64,000 bases of DNA from Malania oleifera (GCF_029873635.1 NC_080422.1:57199889-57263888), one strand, 5' to 3'; shown: positions 45,958 through 57,739, numbered from the stretch's first letter. Program-made: numbers and translations. Notes: generated by a model from the sequence alone, not told the origin.

Positions 45958-46990
45958 TGAGATCATTTGTGAAAATTAGTAAGGGATTAGCCATTTTGAT
46001 TAGGAGAGATTCTCTGATATTCCTAAAATCTATAATACTCTTCTAAGCCCAAACCACTCATACTTACCTTCTCTTATTGCCAAAAGTCTTTTCTAAGTTG
46101 ATTGAGTGATTATTCTTAAAGGTTTGATCTCCTTGTTTGTTTGATTGAAACAATTTTCTTGAGAGCTAAACCTAAGTTTCCTTAGGGGGCTTTGATAATA
46201 AGCCTATCCTAAGAAGACTTACATTTAGCTTCTGAGTATTGCATTCGTGTTGCAATATCTTAGAAAACTTGTATTTGTTTTTGGGTTGCAAAAAGGTTTT
46301 CAAAAACATTCTCAAATATCTCTTGGGATTTACATTGATATATTTGTGAAAAGATATTTGTGTTTGCGATATTGATCTTTATTGTAATATTTATTCACTT
46401 ACATATCATTTTATGAATACAAATATCATATATCTTTTTGCAAACCAAACATATACATTACTTGAGCATCATACGATTGAGAAAATCTGCTGATTGAAAT
46501 ATATATATATATATATATATGTTGTTTGGCTGATATCTTTGTATGAGCACTTAGATTGAATACATCTTGTGATACAAAGATCATATAGGTTTGCACTCTC
46601 ACGCACTCATTACATAGATAGTAAATATATTTGAGAGTTGAAATAATATACCACACTAGCTTACATATTAAATCACTTGTGGTGTATGTGACTGAGCGTA
46701 TCTAGGTACACATCTGCTTTACTTGAAAGCATAATCACTATACCATTTCATTGATTGAGCAAAACGGTTGTATTCCAGGTATGAGCTTGAAAAGGGAGAC
46801 TAGCCCTTTGAAATAGTCCTGGATTGACTTAAACCCGGTTAGGAAAGCTAGGTGCACCATCCTGTTAAGGCGTGTAGGTTGAGGTCAGCCCCGTTAATTG
46901 ACCTAATTTTAAAGGTCGAGGTTAGCCCTATGCTAATTTACCTGGTTGTAATCGGTGCCGCTCCACCCTTAAGTGAGCCTTTAGTGGAAT

Positions 46991-47025
46991 CCTCAGGCTT
47001 GCGAGCTAGAGGCGGGGACGTAGGC
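46991..47025 (+). promoter_or_regulatory. Conserved leader hairpin and GGACGTAGGC
   Basis: CCTC (46991-46994) pairs with GAGG (47009-47012) and GGCT (46996-46999) with AGCT (47004-47007), loop TGCG, with one A-A mismatch. CGGGGACGTAGGC and GGCTGAACC follow. An almost identical copy is in the 3' LTR near 53818-53839. Confidence 0.6.
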
Positions 47026-47276
47026 ATAGTTGGCTGAACCCCGATAACATATCATGTGTTTGTTTATATTTTCACACTCTATATTAGCCACATGTGTATG
47101 TTATGGTGTGAATGATGCGCATGATTTTAATTTCCATACATTATATCTACCTGCGCATTTAGGATTGTATAGAAAGACCCTAGGTAGCTAAATCATATTG
47201 ATTTCTGATTTAACCTAGGAGAAAAGTTTTAAAATTCAAATTCACCCCCCCTCTTGGGAATACACCAATTCTAACA

Positions 47277-47292
47277 ATTGGTATTAGAGCCT
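47277..47292 (+). other. Primer-binding site
   Basis: ATTGGTATTAGAGCCT follows the 5' LTR. TGGTATTAGAGC differs by one base from the standard TGGTATCAGAGC initiator-Met PBS. The change is C to T, in line with the general decay here. Confidence 0.92.
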
Positions 47293-47331
47293 TGTTGAAC
47301 TTGACTTAAACGTTTTTGAAAAAAGATCGCA

Positions 47332-48650
47332 ATGGCTCAAATTGGTGTATCCCAATTCGGTGAGGGACAGTCACTTACTAGTCCTTCATTATTTTGTGGT
47401 GTCGATTACAGCACCTAAAAAATTAGAATGAGCATATTTATAAAATCGATGGACTAGATGGCTTGGTGGGTGATTGTTAATGGGATTCGTGTGCCCTTGA
47501 ATGAAAATGATATTAGGTTAATGCATGGGAATTCATATGCCATGGACTTATTACATTGTGCTTTAGATTCTAATATTCTACGTGAGTATGTGGCATGTCA
47601 TAGTGCACAGGAAATATGGGATGAACTAGAAAAGAAATATGGAGAATCCCAGGAGAAGGAGATCGTAACTCCTTCAAATGCTCCGAGCTCAAATGATCAG
47701 GATGAGGTAAATAATGAGCTAGAAATCAACGAGGAGGTATATGATTCTCACTCTAGCTTGTTTGATGGCTTTTGTGATGAATGTTGTGATGTGTCATATA
47801 CTGAATCATGTATTGATAATACTGTAAATGGTTCATGCGATGTTTACTATGAAAAATCTTGTGATGAATCATCTGATTGCTCATATGTTGTTTATTGTGA
47901 TGATTCACGTGCCAAATCATGTGATGTATCAAATGCTGGATCATTTATTGAATATCATAATAATTCCATTAATGATGTATGTGATGATTCATATATTGAA
48001 TGCTGCAATATATTATGGAATGAATTATCTATTGCATTTTGTGATAAACTTGTTGATGATGCATGCAATAATATTTGTGAAAATGATTGTATTAAATCTT
48101 TTGTTGAATCATGTGCATCAAATTTTGGAAGCATAACATCTTACGAAAAACCGAAAAGGAAAATCCTTAATGCTCATAAGATTACAGTTAGGATGTCTAA
48201 GAAGAAAATCTTTCTGAAAAACAAAAGTAAAAAGTTGGCTACACAATTAGAAAATCTAAAAGACTATCAGGCCATCTTAGAAAAGAGAAAGATTAAGAAG
48301 ATCTTAAAAACTATCTGCTTAGAAGAAGAAATGGATGATTATTCTAGAACTACACTCGATGTTATAAATGAGAAGAATAATCATAATAAATCCTTAGAGA
48401 TTAACGAGAAAATCTTTTCAAAAAGGATTTAGGACTATCACATAATTCCCACTATCATGTCTCTACAAGCAATCATAAGAATTGTAAGCATATCTTTTCA
48501 CGCATTTACAAAACCTGCTTGCATTATAAAAGAAAGGGGCACAACCGATTTATTCCCTCATCCAGAAGTGCCAGAGGGTTAGAAAAAAAAATGATGTGGG
48601 TAATCATGAAAGCAAACCCCATAGGACCTAATGAAAAAATGGATTTAAAT
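47332..48650 (+). pseudogene. gag: Gag variant with long Cys/Asp/Ser-rich tract
   Basis: ATG at 47332 starts MAQIGVSQFGEGQSL. Two stops replace Trp (near 47419 and 47456), then 324 codons are open (47458-48432). The N-terminal part ends AQEIWDELEKKYGES. The UBN2 core is absent. A tract of about 140 residues (47730-48130) rich in Cys, Asp, Ser, Asn and Tyr follows, built on DE(S)CD-SY and SCD-S units; its DNA repeats TGTGATGA-TCAT words. A Lys-rich helical region (48140-48320) follows. After a frame change a degraded knuckle CLHYKRKGH appears near 48520. The gag at 13113 shares the whole plan, so it is a subfamily trait. The tract's function is unknown. Confidence 0.8.
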
Positions 48651-51600
48651 TGAAATTATTTTCTAGTTAATCTTTCCTTAGTGTTTAGATTTAAGGGTTG
48701 TGATGACTGTAGGATCGGGAAGTGGTGCGTGCTTAAAATTCCAAATCCTAGTATATGCATTCATTGTACACCATATTGAATACTAAGATCATTAGAAATT
48801 CAAGCAAATATGCAAATTCAAGCAAGATATCCAATATGAACTTAATTCATCTATATCATGATGATTGGATAAAATATGAAAACATTGGTTGTAGTATACT
48901 TGAATGAAAATCCACTTCAAAATGGACAAAGCTTTGTTGTTTAGGGAATCCATCTCACACTATATATATCATATAATCCTAAACCCATCCTTGAACTTTA
49001 TAGCCTTGAAAAAACAATAGTCATCACTCTAGGTGTAAGCACAAGTTATTAGAAATTCCTAATATGATAAGTGCTTATTATAAGATATCCTCTCAAAATC
49101 AAAATTAGAGGCATCCTCTAGGGAATTCATATTTTATTATTAAATCAAATTATTCCCTTTGATTTTAATATTTAAATCCTCTAATCTTGATTCACCTATC
49201 TCCTTCATAGGAAATCCTTACCAAACCACGTTCATATTCGGTAAGGTCTCTTCTACTCACTAGTTTTATCCTTGCTTCATAATTATAATTATATCTAAAA
49301 GATACATACCACTGTCCAAAGAGTTGTGTTCAAAAATTCATATACTCTTAGCTATTATTTGTCAAAAAGGGCGTGGACATGATTACTAAGCACGAAAATA
49401 ATTTTGAATAATGTCCACTCATTCTAAATACTCTTATGAACTAAATGTTAATTTAACTTTAAGAGTATTCATTTTTAATTCACTTCATAAGCTCTCAAAC
49501 ATTAAATCAAATTTTTTAGAGCTTAACTTTATCAGAATGATGTGAACGGCTAAAATTATTTGCACTAGGTTTCAATTCTAGATTATAACATGAAATTTGA
49601 AAGAAACCTATGCATGATGAGTTAAATTTAAAAGTCATTGAAACTCATGCCTCTCACATTTTGAAGATAATAAGAAAGAGGCAGTTATAGGCTTATCACA
49701 CTCAAACGAATATACATTGTGACCTTTTGGTCCAATAAGCCTAAAGCATTTATGCCAAGTCTAAATCCATTGAAAATCTTTTAACTCTCGGCTAAAGAAA
49801 TTAGAAAATGAAAAAGGCATTAAATGAGTTGAGTACATAACTCAGGGGGAGCATTTCTTTTGTAAATGTCATGACTCTTTTGAATGCTCTCATTATTATA
49901 TTTTCATATGCCTTTATCAAGAGCAACATAACACCAAAGTCATAACTATCCACTGTTGTTCATTGTTCAAAATTATATCTTGATGGATAGTGATTTGTGT
50001 TTATCTAGTATTGTGAACTGTTATTGAATACATCATTTGATAATACTGGATTGCATGGAACGCCAACTGCATGGCTGATGTAGTATGTTGTGTATTGCCT
50101 GCTGGTAGTAGATATAGGTTCTTGTGTTCCTTGAACTTAATTATAAATTGCTTAGTTGAACCTATCAGGTGTAGGTTTTGTGGGAAAATGTTTGATTTAC
50201 AGATGGCATGGGGCCAAAATTTTGAAAGGATTTTTTCCAAAATAAAACCTTGTGCTAAAGATGATTATAATAAAATTAATGTTAAAACATTCTATAAAGG
50301 ATGAGTGAAACCAAATAGATTATTAAACTTCATCCTAACGTAATCATCAACTGTTTAGAAAGACTCGGATCCATCCCTATAGGAAGCACAAAAATGATCC
50401 ATATGTATCACTTTCATTTATTGAATATCGAGGCTCTTAAGAATACCCTAAACATTATATCCAGCACTTAAAGTTTTATGGTTTGATATGGAATGTTCTT
50501 GGGTCATGAACATTATTGCATGCCTTATTATATATCTTTTGGTGCATCCATGGCGTATAGGGACAACTATACTAATCAAGTGATAAACGTAATTGACAAA
50601 TACTTAGTATAGTTAATTTTAAAAGATTTGGATTGATGGCTTATACTACTAAGCATAATGAAATTAATCTTTGATTAGTATAATTAGTTAAAGAATCTAA
50701 GCACATACTCAAATTGATAGGGGGAGCATCTAAACATAAATTTCTATCTTGTTTTACTCACCAACAATTTTGTCTTAGATTAGTTTGTTATTCATTGTGG
50801 CATGTGATTGAATGAAATGTTTATGGAAATTCATAATATGAAGCATATCTATATTGCTACAACTGTTTGTGCTTGCCATGTGATCATGCATGTGATTGTT
50901 GAATTTTTAGGATCATTATGGTTTTGGTTTTCTGGTTATGTTATGAATGTACTTAAATGCTCAAACCAGAAAAATGTTACTTGCTTGCTTTAAATTAAAA
51001 TCTTATTTTTCCTGCAAGCAACCCCAATACTTCTTGCAAATATCAAAAGGGGATATATGTTTATTTATATATATATATATATATACATATATATTTATCG
51101 TAATACTTTATGGCAAGAACTTATTTTAAAACTATAACTTTTTTCCTTCTTGCCTCATTATTATTATTATTATATACATATGAGTTATAAAATTGCATAA
51201 TTGGTTCAATAATTTCATATGAAAATGCATGCGAACTTGTTAGACCATTTTTATGCTCAAACCTTCTTTTTGGTATCATATGTCGTATGTCTTTAACTCA
51301 AATCTTCTACGGATCTTATAATGTGTTTCAATTGCAAATGGTTTGTGTATGCTTATGGTCTAACCTTGTTTTCATGTCATTTAAATCATTTAAATGACCA
51401 GTTATATTATTTATGTGCTAAATTGCTCAGGTTATCTTAGTAATTCATTTTGCATTGTATGGATATTCTATCTGTTGAATGACTAAAAGCTATACCTCTA
51501 ATTTCATGTGTTGATCACACTGAACTGTTTGAGTAGTTGTGGATAAACTGCTAGGATTTATAAACTCAAACAGGTTACTATTTATACCAGGATATGTTTT

Positions 51601-51868
51601 GGAAAGTCTGGTTTTCAAACGGCACTCTGTCAAAATTTTTCTAAAACTTTCCAAAACTTATTATGTATAAATACTATACTCACCCATTTGCCTTGAGCTC
51701 TTAATGCTTATAGCCCTTTTTTCTATTGCCAAAAGGGGGAGATGGAAATGGAATGGCAAAAATAATGGAGTTAGACTTTCATTTCATGCATATTGATAGG
51801 AGGAGCCTTCTTAGGCTTAACCCTACATTTTTGCTGATCGTATTTGTCATCATCAAAAAGGGGGAGAA
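48651..51868 (+). other. Long non-coding internal region with four purine tracts
   Basis: About 3.2 kb without recognisable coding. CAGGGGGAGCA (49842-49852) and TAGGGGGAGCA (50718-50728) resemble the tract that follows pol in other Sireviruses. CAAAAGGGGGAGA (51730-51742) and CAAAAAGGGGGAGAA (51854-51868) are the two tracts next to the LTR, the last being the PPT. A TA microsatellite lies at 51064-51085. The two post-pol-like tracts suggest duplication of the 3' non-coding region. Confidence 0.7.
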
Positions 51869-54102
51869 TGTTGACCTTATAGGTGACGCCCGGTTTTGAT
51901 TAATGACAAATACTCATTGTATCTAATGGGTGCTTAAGGCTTTGTGCATGAACTTAAATTGACAGATCATAATGCACATGGAGAGAGTGAAGCTTGAAGA
52001 CCAAATTTCTATTGAAGACCCAATTTCACTTGTTGTAATATATTTCATTCATGTAAAGGGTCTGTAATAATAATTAGGGCTTTGATTGTAATAATTGCAT
52101 GCATAACCTGCATGATGTAATGTGTAAGCTCAAAATGAAAATGACCTTAGAAAGACCTTAGGGGTCACCCTTTCGACCGACACCGAATTTTTTCGGTGTC
52201 TTCAAAAGGACCCAGAAATAACCCTAGAACATTCACCATTGCACTCATATATGTTAGGCACTTGAATAGGGTGTTTGTGAATTAAAACAGGACCAAAATG
52301 CACACTTTGTGCACTTTCAATCCATCGGCCCATGCAACTCATTCTGCCTCGGCCGATCGAATTCGGTCTGGGTCAACCAATTGACCACAGCCTGGTCGAC
52401 CGAACCTTTATAGTTGAATTGACCCCGGTCGACCGAACTTCCTAAGAGTCAACAATTTGACTACCTGGTTGACCAAGCACAGAATGAACTCCAATGCTCT
52501 AGTCGACCGAGGGTCCTCGGGAGAAGTCCCAATGGTCTGGTCGACCGAATCATGAAGTTCAAATATCCATGGTCGACCGAACCGCGGTCCTTTGAAAAAT
52601 CGCTCATCCTGGTCGACCGAACCTAAAGTTCAAAAATTGCCCGATCGACCGAGCCATATGAACTTCGGTCGATCGAAAGTGTTTTGGTCGACCGAGTCTC
52701 TCCGGTTGCATTGAATTTTTTACCGCGGTTAAATATTTTAAACGAGGTTAGTTGTGTTAAAATGTTTTAAAACTTTTCTAATAATACCCAATAGCTCCTT
52801 AACGATCACAACTCTTCCCATGTCTATATATATGAGATCATTTGTGCAGATTAGTAAGGGATTAGCCATTTTGATTAGGGGAGATTCTCTAAAATTCCTA
52901 AAATCTATAATACTCATTTCTAAGCCCAAACCACTCATACTTACCTTCTCTTATTGCCAAAAGTCTTTTGTAAGTTGATTGAGTGACTATTCTTAAAGGT
53001 TTGCTCTCCTTGTTTGTTTGATTGAAATGATTTTCTTGAGAGCCAAACCTAAGTGTCCTTTTGGGGCTTTGCTAATAAGCCTATCCTAAGAAGACTTACA
53101 TTTAGCTTCTGAGTATTGCATTCGTGTTGCAATATTTTAGAAATCTTGTATTTATTTTTGGGTTGCAAAAATGTTTTCAAAAACATTCTCAAATATCTTG
53201 TGGGATTTACATTGATATAGTTGTGAAAAGATATTTGTGTTTGTGATATTGATCTTTGTTGCAATATTTATTCACGTACATATCATTTGTTGAATACAAA
53301 GATTATATATCTTCTTGCAAACCAAACATATACATTACTTGAGCATCATACGATTGAGAAAATCTGCTGATTGAAATATATATATGTTGTTAGGCTTATA
53401 TCTTTGTTTGAGCACTTAGATTGAATACATATTATGATTCAAAGATTATATAGGTTTGCACTCTCACGCACTCATTACATAGATAGTAAATATATTTGAG
53501 AGTTGAAATATTAGACCACACTTAGCTTACATATTAAATCGCTTGTGGTGTACGTGACTGAGCGTATCCGGGTACACATCTGCTTTACTTGAAAACATAA
53601 TCACTGTACCTTTTCATTGATTGAGAAAAACTGTTGTATTCTAAGCACGGGCTTGAAGAGGGAGACTAGCCCTTTGAAATAGTCCCGGATTGACTTAGAC
53701 CCGTTTAGGAAAGCTAGGTGCGCCATCTTGTTAAGGCGTTTAGGTTGAGGTTAGCCCCGCTAATTGACCTGGTTGTAATTGGTGCCGTTCCACCCTTAAG
53801 TGAGCCTTTAGTAGAATCCTCGGGCTTGCGAGCTAGAGGCGGGGACGTAGGCATAGTTAGCCGAACCCCAATAACATATCGTGTATTTGTTTATATTTCC
53901 GCACTCTATATTTACCACACGTGTATGTTATAGTGTGAATGATGCGCATGATTTTAATTTCCATACGTTATATCTACTTGCGCCTTTGGGATTGTATAGA
54001 AGGACCCTAGGTAGCAAAATCATATTGATTTTTGATTTAACCTAAGAGTAAATTTTAAAATTCCAATTCACCCTCCCTCTTGGGAATACACCAATTCTAA
54101 CA
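51869..54102 (+). mobile_element. 3' LTR of the gag-only element
   Basis: Close match of the 5' LTR, with TGTTGACC start and TTCTAACA end. The array (52165-52710) has about twelve units and includes a segment of about 70 bp (around 52474-52545) absent from the 5' LTR. TATATATA lies at about 52824, the hairpin at 53818-53839 and GGACGTAGGC near 53843. Confidence 0.94.
52165..52833 (+). promoter_or_regulatory. GGTCGACCGA array and TATA box (3' LTR)
   Basis: The clearest array in the window. GGTCGACCGA occurs near 52393, 52428, 52538, 52571, 52609 and 52685, with variants GTCGACCGAGG (52502), GATCGACCGAGC (52641), GGTCGATCGAAAG (52667) and GGTTGACCAAGC (52467). Spacing is 20-45 bp. TATATATA follows at about 52824. 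Confidence 0.75.
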
Positions 54103-54107
54103 TCCTA

Positions 54108-56176
54108 TTTTAATGCTAGCAAACAAGATAAACTTAACATATTTGGTTGAGTAATTTTATTTTAGGACTCACAAGGATCAAGCATGTAAAAGTAAAGTCA
54201 AGGATCCATTACAAGCTTATACCTTAAAGAAGGATGATCATATGAAGCTTAAAGCATGGATTTCAAGATTAATTTTTAAAGCTTGAAGACTATGAGAAAA
54301 ATCTCCAAAGTATATCAATGCTTGAAGAAAAGCAAAAGAGACAAAAGAAAGCAAAACAAAAGAGCTCAAAGAAAAGACAAGCGTGAAGACTCAAGCGCCA
54401 AGAATGTTCAAAGTCTTAGAAGTCTTTATGTAAGTTCTTCATATTTTGAATACCTTTTGAAATATTATTGAAGCTCTTTAGGGGATATTTATGGACTTAG
54501 AGACCTATTTTAAAACCGTGGAAAATGTTTTATGAAAGATCAAAGAAAGAGAGCAAAACTAATTTTGAAAACTTAAAATGAAAAACTAGAAAAATGAACC
54601 GGTCAGCCAACTGGCCAGATTAAACTAGGTTTACTCAGCTGACTGACATGAATACAATAGTTAAATAAACTACCCACCCGACTGACCAAATGTATTGACG
54701 TTACTCAGTCGACTGATAAGTCCAGCCGAGTGACATTTTTTAACGTGGTTGAGTCAGCTGACTGATATTCTAATGGAATTAATTTTTGGAAGATAGAAAG
54801 GTATAAGTCACGTGTCCAACCGACTGACCCTGTGAAAATTTCCTACTCAGTCGCCTATCTAGCCGATTGACTCTATGGGAATTTGAATTTTTGAATTTAA
54901 ATGGAAAATTTCTAAAAATAAGTTTTTCAAAGGTAATTGTTATAAAAACTTGGGGGACACTCCAAGCAACGTGGGGAACAAGGAAACTCTTCCTAAAAAC
55001 TCTATAAATACATGGTTTTACAAATTGAACTACACAAGAAAGAGCCAAGGAATTGAAAAATCTTCTGAAAGTAATCTTACAAACTGACTGTTCTCTCTTG
55101 CTCAAATCCTTGCCCAGCGGGTATTGTTGAATTTCTGAAAGAGCTGATCTTCCTAATCTATTCCTACTGCTAATCCTCATCTAAGAAGAATATTGGTGAA
55201 TTCTATACTTGAGCTTCAACTCTATTTCATCTTAATATTTAATTCTTAAAGTACATAGTATTGAATTTGTACTAATCTACTCTGTCTTGAGAGTGTTCTT
55301 GTACGCAATGTTTATGTCATATATTTTATAGTTCTTGGATGATTCAAGGTGTTTGGATCATTGGCAAAGCATGGGGTATTGCTTAGAGAGGTGTTGCTCT
55401 AGCCTAATTGAAGGAGTGACCGAGTGAGGGGATATCACTTGGAGAGGCGGGCTCTAGCCTACTGAAGGAGTGTGTTACGGTGTTGTTCCACCTGGAAAGG
55501 AACTGGTTTTAGTGAATTCTTTGGTGGTGTGCTAAAGGTGAGGACATAGGCTGGGAATAAGACAAACCTCGTAAAAATATGATGTCTCTCTCTCTTTCCC
55601 TTACTTTCTTTACTTTCAACATATATAAACTGCGTGGATGCTTTAAACACTTTAATCATATACACTACGTGGATTAGATATTAAATAAACTTAAGCTTAA
55701 TTTTTTTTTGGGGTTGCGAAAACCGAAAGGGAGTATGTTGGTTGATCCATACTTTGCAGAAACCGTAAGAGAGTACGTTGATCGGTGAAACACCCAAAGA
55801 CTCTTTAACTGAAAGTTTATTTAATTTCTAAGATTTTGGAAAGAGTATTGGATTTTATATTTCCCTCCATTTTAAGAAAGAAAATTCATTATCCCAGGGC
55901 TTGTATTAACCACAGGGCTTGAATCAAACTTTCATATATACAGGGCTGCAAGCAAGCAAAAGCTGAATCATATATCTTAGTTTGAATATTGTGGTTGATT
56001 GATTGACAAATTGGTTAAGTACTTTGTTGGTATATGGTTGTGGATTGAATATTTTTTTAAAGTATTTATTGTGTATTTGATAAATCAACAAGAAGTCAAG
56101 ATTTTATTTAAAATAATTAAAAGAATTTTTTAAATCCAATTCACCCCACTCTTGGGACTACACCTTGGTTTTCAAT
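54108..56176 (+). mobile_element. Remainder of the interrupted 3' LTR
   Basis: Continues the LTR begun at 45044. Array of CAGCCGACTGACC variants 54600-54870, TATAAATA at 55003-55010, leader with GGACATAGGC near 55540, end ...GGACTACACCTTGGTTTTCA-AT. Together with 45044-45070 it makes 2096 bp, the same as the 5' LTR. TSD ATTGC follows at 56177. Confidence 0.92.
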
Positions 56177-57657
56177 ATTGCCAATCAACCTAACGATCGG
56201 CCTCGATACCCTTAAGGGCTTTTAACATCATATCCAATAAAGGAGCAATCATATTGAGACTGATGAGGAGGTGGTGGTTTATAAGCTAGTTGATGGGGTG
56301 CAGGCATGGAAGGATTTTGCTGATTTTAGTTTTAAAATATTCAAGAAGGTGGAGCATTTGGTGATTGCTGAGGTCTTTGGGATAGAAAATCCAAAGCTTG
56401 TGGCCTCCAGGAGAATTTAGGATATCTACTCCACCAAGGATTGTACTTACTAGAGTATGGATCATTGGCTGGTATGTCACACCAATTATAGGTGGGTTTA
56501 ACTTCTTCCTGCACAAACTCAAGTGTGAGAGGCGCATGGGGGTAGGTATAGTAGGTGTGAGAGGGATCGAAGCATATGACACACGACACTACACACGCCA
56601 CCAACTAAGGTGGTTGTCCTAAGGACAAGACCTAATCAAGTTTCTTAACAATGGTGTGCAAAGTGGGTGCAAGGTAATGGTTGGTGGTTAGCTCGTAAAA
56701 TCCCTTAGAATTGGAAGAAGAAGCTTCATAAGGACTATGAGCAGTGACAGTATGCTGCTAATAATTCATGGTGAGGGTCTCCATGAGAATCCAAGCCTCA
56801 CTCTCATGCTTTATGAGGAAAGTAGCCCCACATGATGCATCGACCTTGGATCTATCATGCTCAGCTAATCCCTCACAGAATGTTTCAACTAATTGCCACT
56901 TAAGGACTTGATGATGTGGGAATTTATGCAAAAGGTCCCTAAAACGCTCCCATGTCTCGAAAAAGTGCTCACTATCTATCTGTGAGAAACTGGTGTTAGT
57001 ATTCCTAAGCTGGTTAGTGTTCCAAATGAGGAAGAACTTTTTGAGGAATTCATGTTGCATGGTGGCCCACGTGGTCACCGAGTTCAGCTCTAAAGAATTA
57101 AGCTATCATTTAGTTTTGTCCTTTAGAGAGAATGGAAATAGCCTAAGGTGGAGGGCATCGTCACCAAAGTTGGATATGCGGATGGTGGAGCGAATTTCAA
57201 GGAACTCATCAAGATGATTATATGAATTTTTAGTTGAATTCCCAAAGAAGTTAGGAAGCAACAAGATGGTTGAGGTCTTGAATTCGAATTGCATTGCCTC
57301 GACATCTAGGAACTGGATGCAAGACGGCAAAGTGTAAGCATTGGATGCGAAATAGTCCCTAAGGAGCCGAATAGGTTGCTCTTCCTGTGCAAGTCGACAA
57401 GTATCAAGAGGTTCCAAATTTTGGTTTGGATTATGGAAAGTGGGAGCCGATTGGTGTTCGACCATGGCTTTAGAATCAGAGGACTTTACTAATTCTGGAC
57501 TAGAAGTAGATTTCCTAATCGACCTATGGGATCTATCAATCTCAGGGTCTATAGGCACTAGTTCGGGATCTAGAGATCCCAAACCCTGCATACATAATTT
57601 AGCACAAAATCTCAAGACTTCAAATATCAAACAAAAATAAAAACAAAATAAAAACAA
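56177..57657 (-). pseudogene. gag: Athila-like gag, main part
   Basis: Minus strand, from N- to C-terminal: LLRDYFASNAYTLPSCIQF near 57330-57390; FEFKTSTILLLPNFFGNS and HLDEFLEI near 57190-57290; then DDALHLRLFPFSLKDKTK near 57110-57165. After a stop and frame change it continues TTWATMQHEFLKKFF, ETWERFRDLLHKFPHHQVL and FCEGLAEHDRSKVDAS (56820-57080). A Cys-containing knuckle remnant and a Pro/Gln/Tyr-rich segment with NDPYSSKYNPWW follow (56286-56600). It ends at the insertion of the Sirevirus-like element, and its C-terminal continuation is at 33137-33404. A capsid protein of the Athila lineage, broken by several stops. Confidence 0.88.
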
Positions 57658-57717
57658 AAGAAACTAAAAATCATGTAGTAAACTATAGTAAGATTTGGTT
57701 CACTACCGTAACTATGT

Positions 57718-57739
57718 CCCTAACAATGGTGCCAAAATT
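57718..57739 (-). other. Athila-type primer-binding site
   Basis: On the minus strand, 5 nt inside the LTR, TGGCACCATTGTTAGGG (57718-57734) resembles the TGGCGCCGTTG-type PBS common in Athila/Tat elements. It marks the adjacent LTR as the 5' LTR and confirms minus orientation. Confidence 0.8.

Larger units (their letters stand above)
45071..47276 (+). mobile_element. 5' LTR of the gag-only element
   Basis: Starts TGTTGACTTTATAGG and ends ACACCAATTCTAACA. Array of GGTCGACCGA motifs 45510-45835, TATATATA near 45950, leader hairpin 46991-47012, GGACGTAGGC 47016-47025. An AT microsatellite is at 46499-46520. Compared with the 3' LTR it lacks about 70 bp of the array. Confidence 0.93.
45071..54102 (+). 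mobile_element. Gag-only Sirevirus-like element, TSD TCCTA
   Basis: LTRs 45071-47276 (2206 bp) and 51869-54102 (2234 bp) are closely similar. TSD TCCTA is perfect. PBS and PPT are both in place. The 4.6-kb internal region has one gag-like gene and about 3.2 kb of non-coding sequence, with no protease, integrase, RT or RNase H. It could only have moved with enzymes from relatives. It is the innermost, hence youngest, insertion of the nest and lies in the 3' LTR of the element at 33405. Confidence 0.95.
33405..56176 (+). mobile_element. Sirevirus-like gag-only element with four nested insertions, TSD ATTGC
   Basis: 5' LTR 33405-35500; 3' LTR 45044-45070 plus 54108-56176, interrupted by another element. 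TSD ATTGC is at 33400-33404 and 56177-56181. Removing the nested elements leaves about 7.6 kb: two LTRs of about 2.1 kb and 3.4 kb internal holding a broken gag and no pol. The right LTR end carries AT after the usual ...TTTTCA. These are the two bases normally lying between LTR and PBS, and normally trimmed before integration. Insertion was into gag of the Athila-like element. Confidence 0.9.

Noticed and set aside
47753-48136. His/Met-rich and Ile/Met-rich alternative frames
   Set aside because: Shadows of the Cys/Asp/Ser-rich gag tract in other frames.
52165-52710. CRISPR-like array of short palindromes
   Set aside because: Units are degenerate, spacing irregular, the location is U3 of an LTR and the genome is a plant. 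There are no cas genes.
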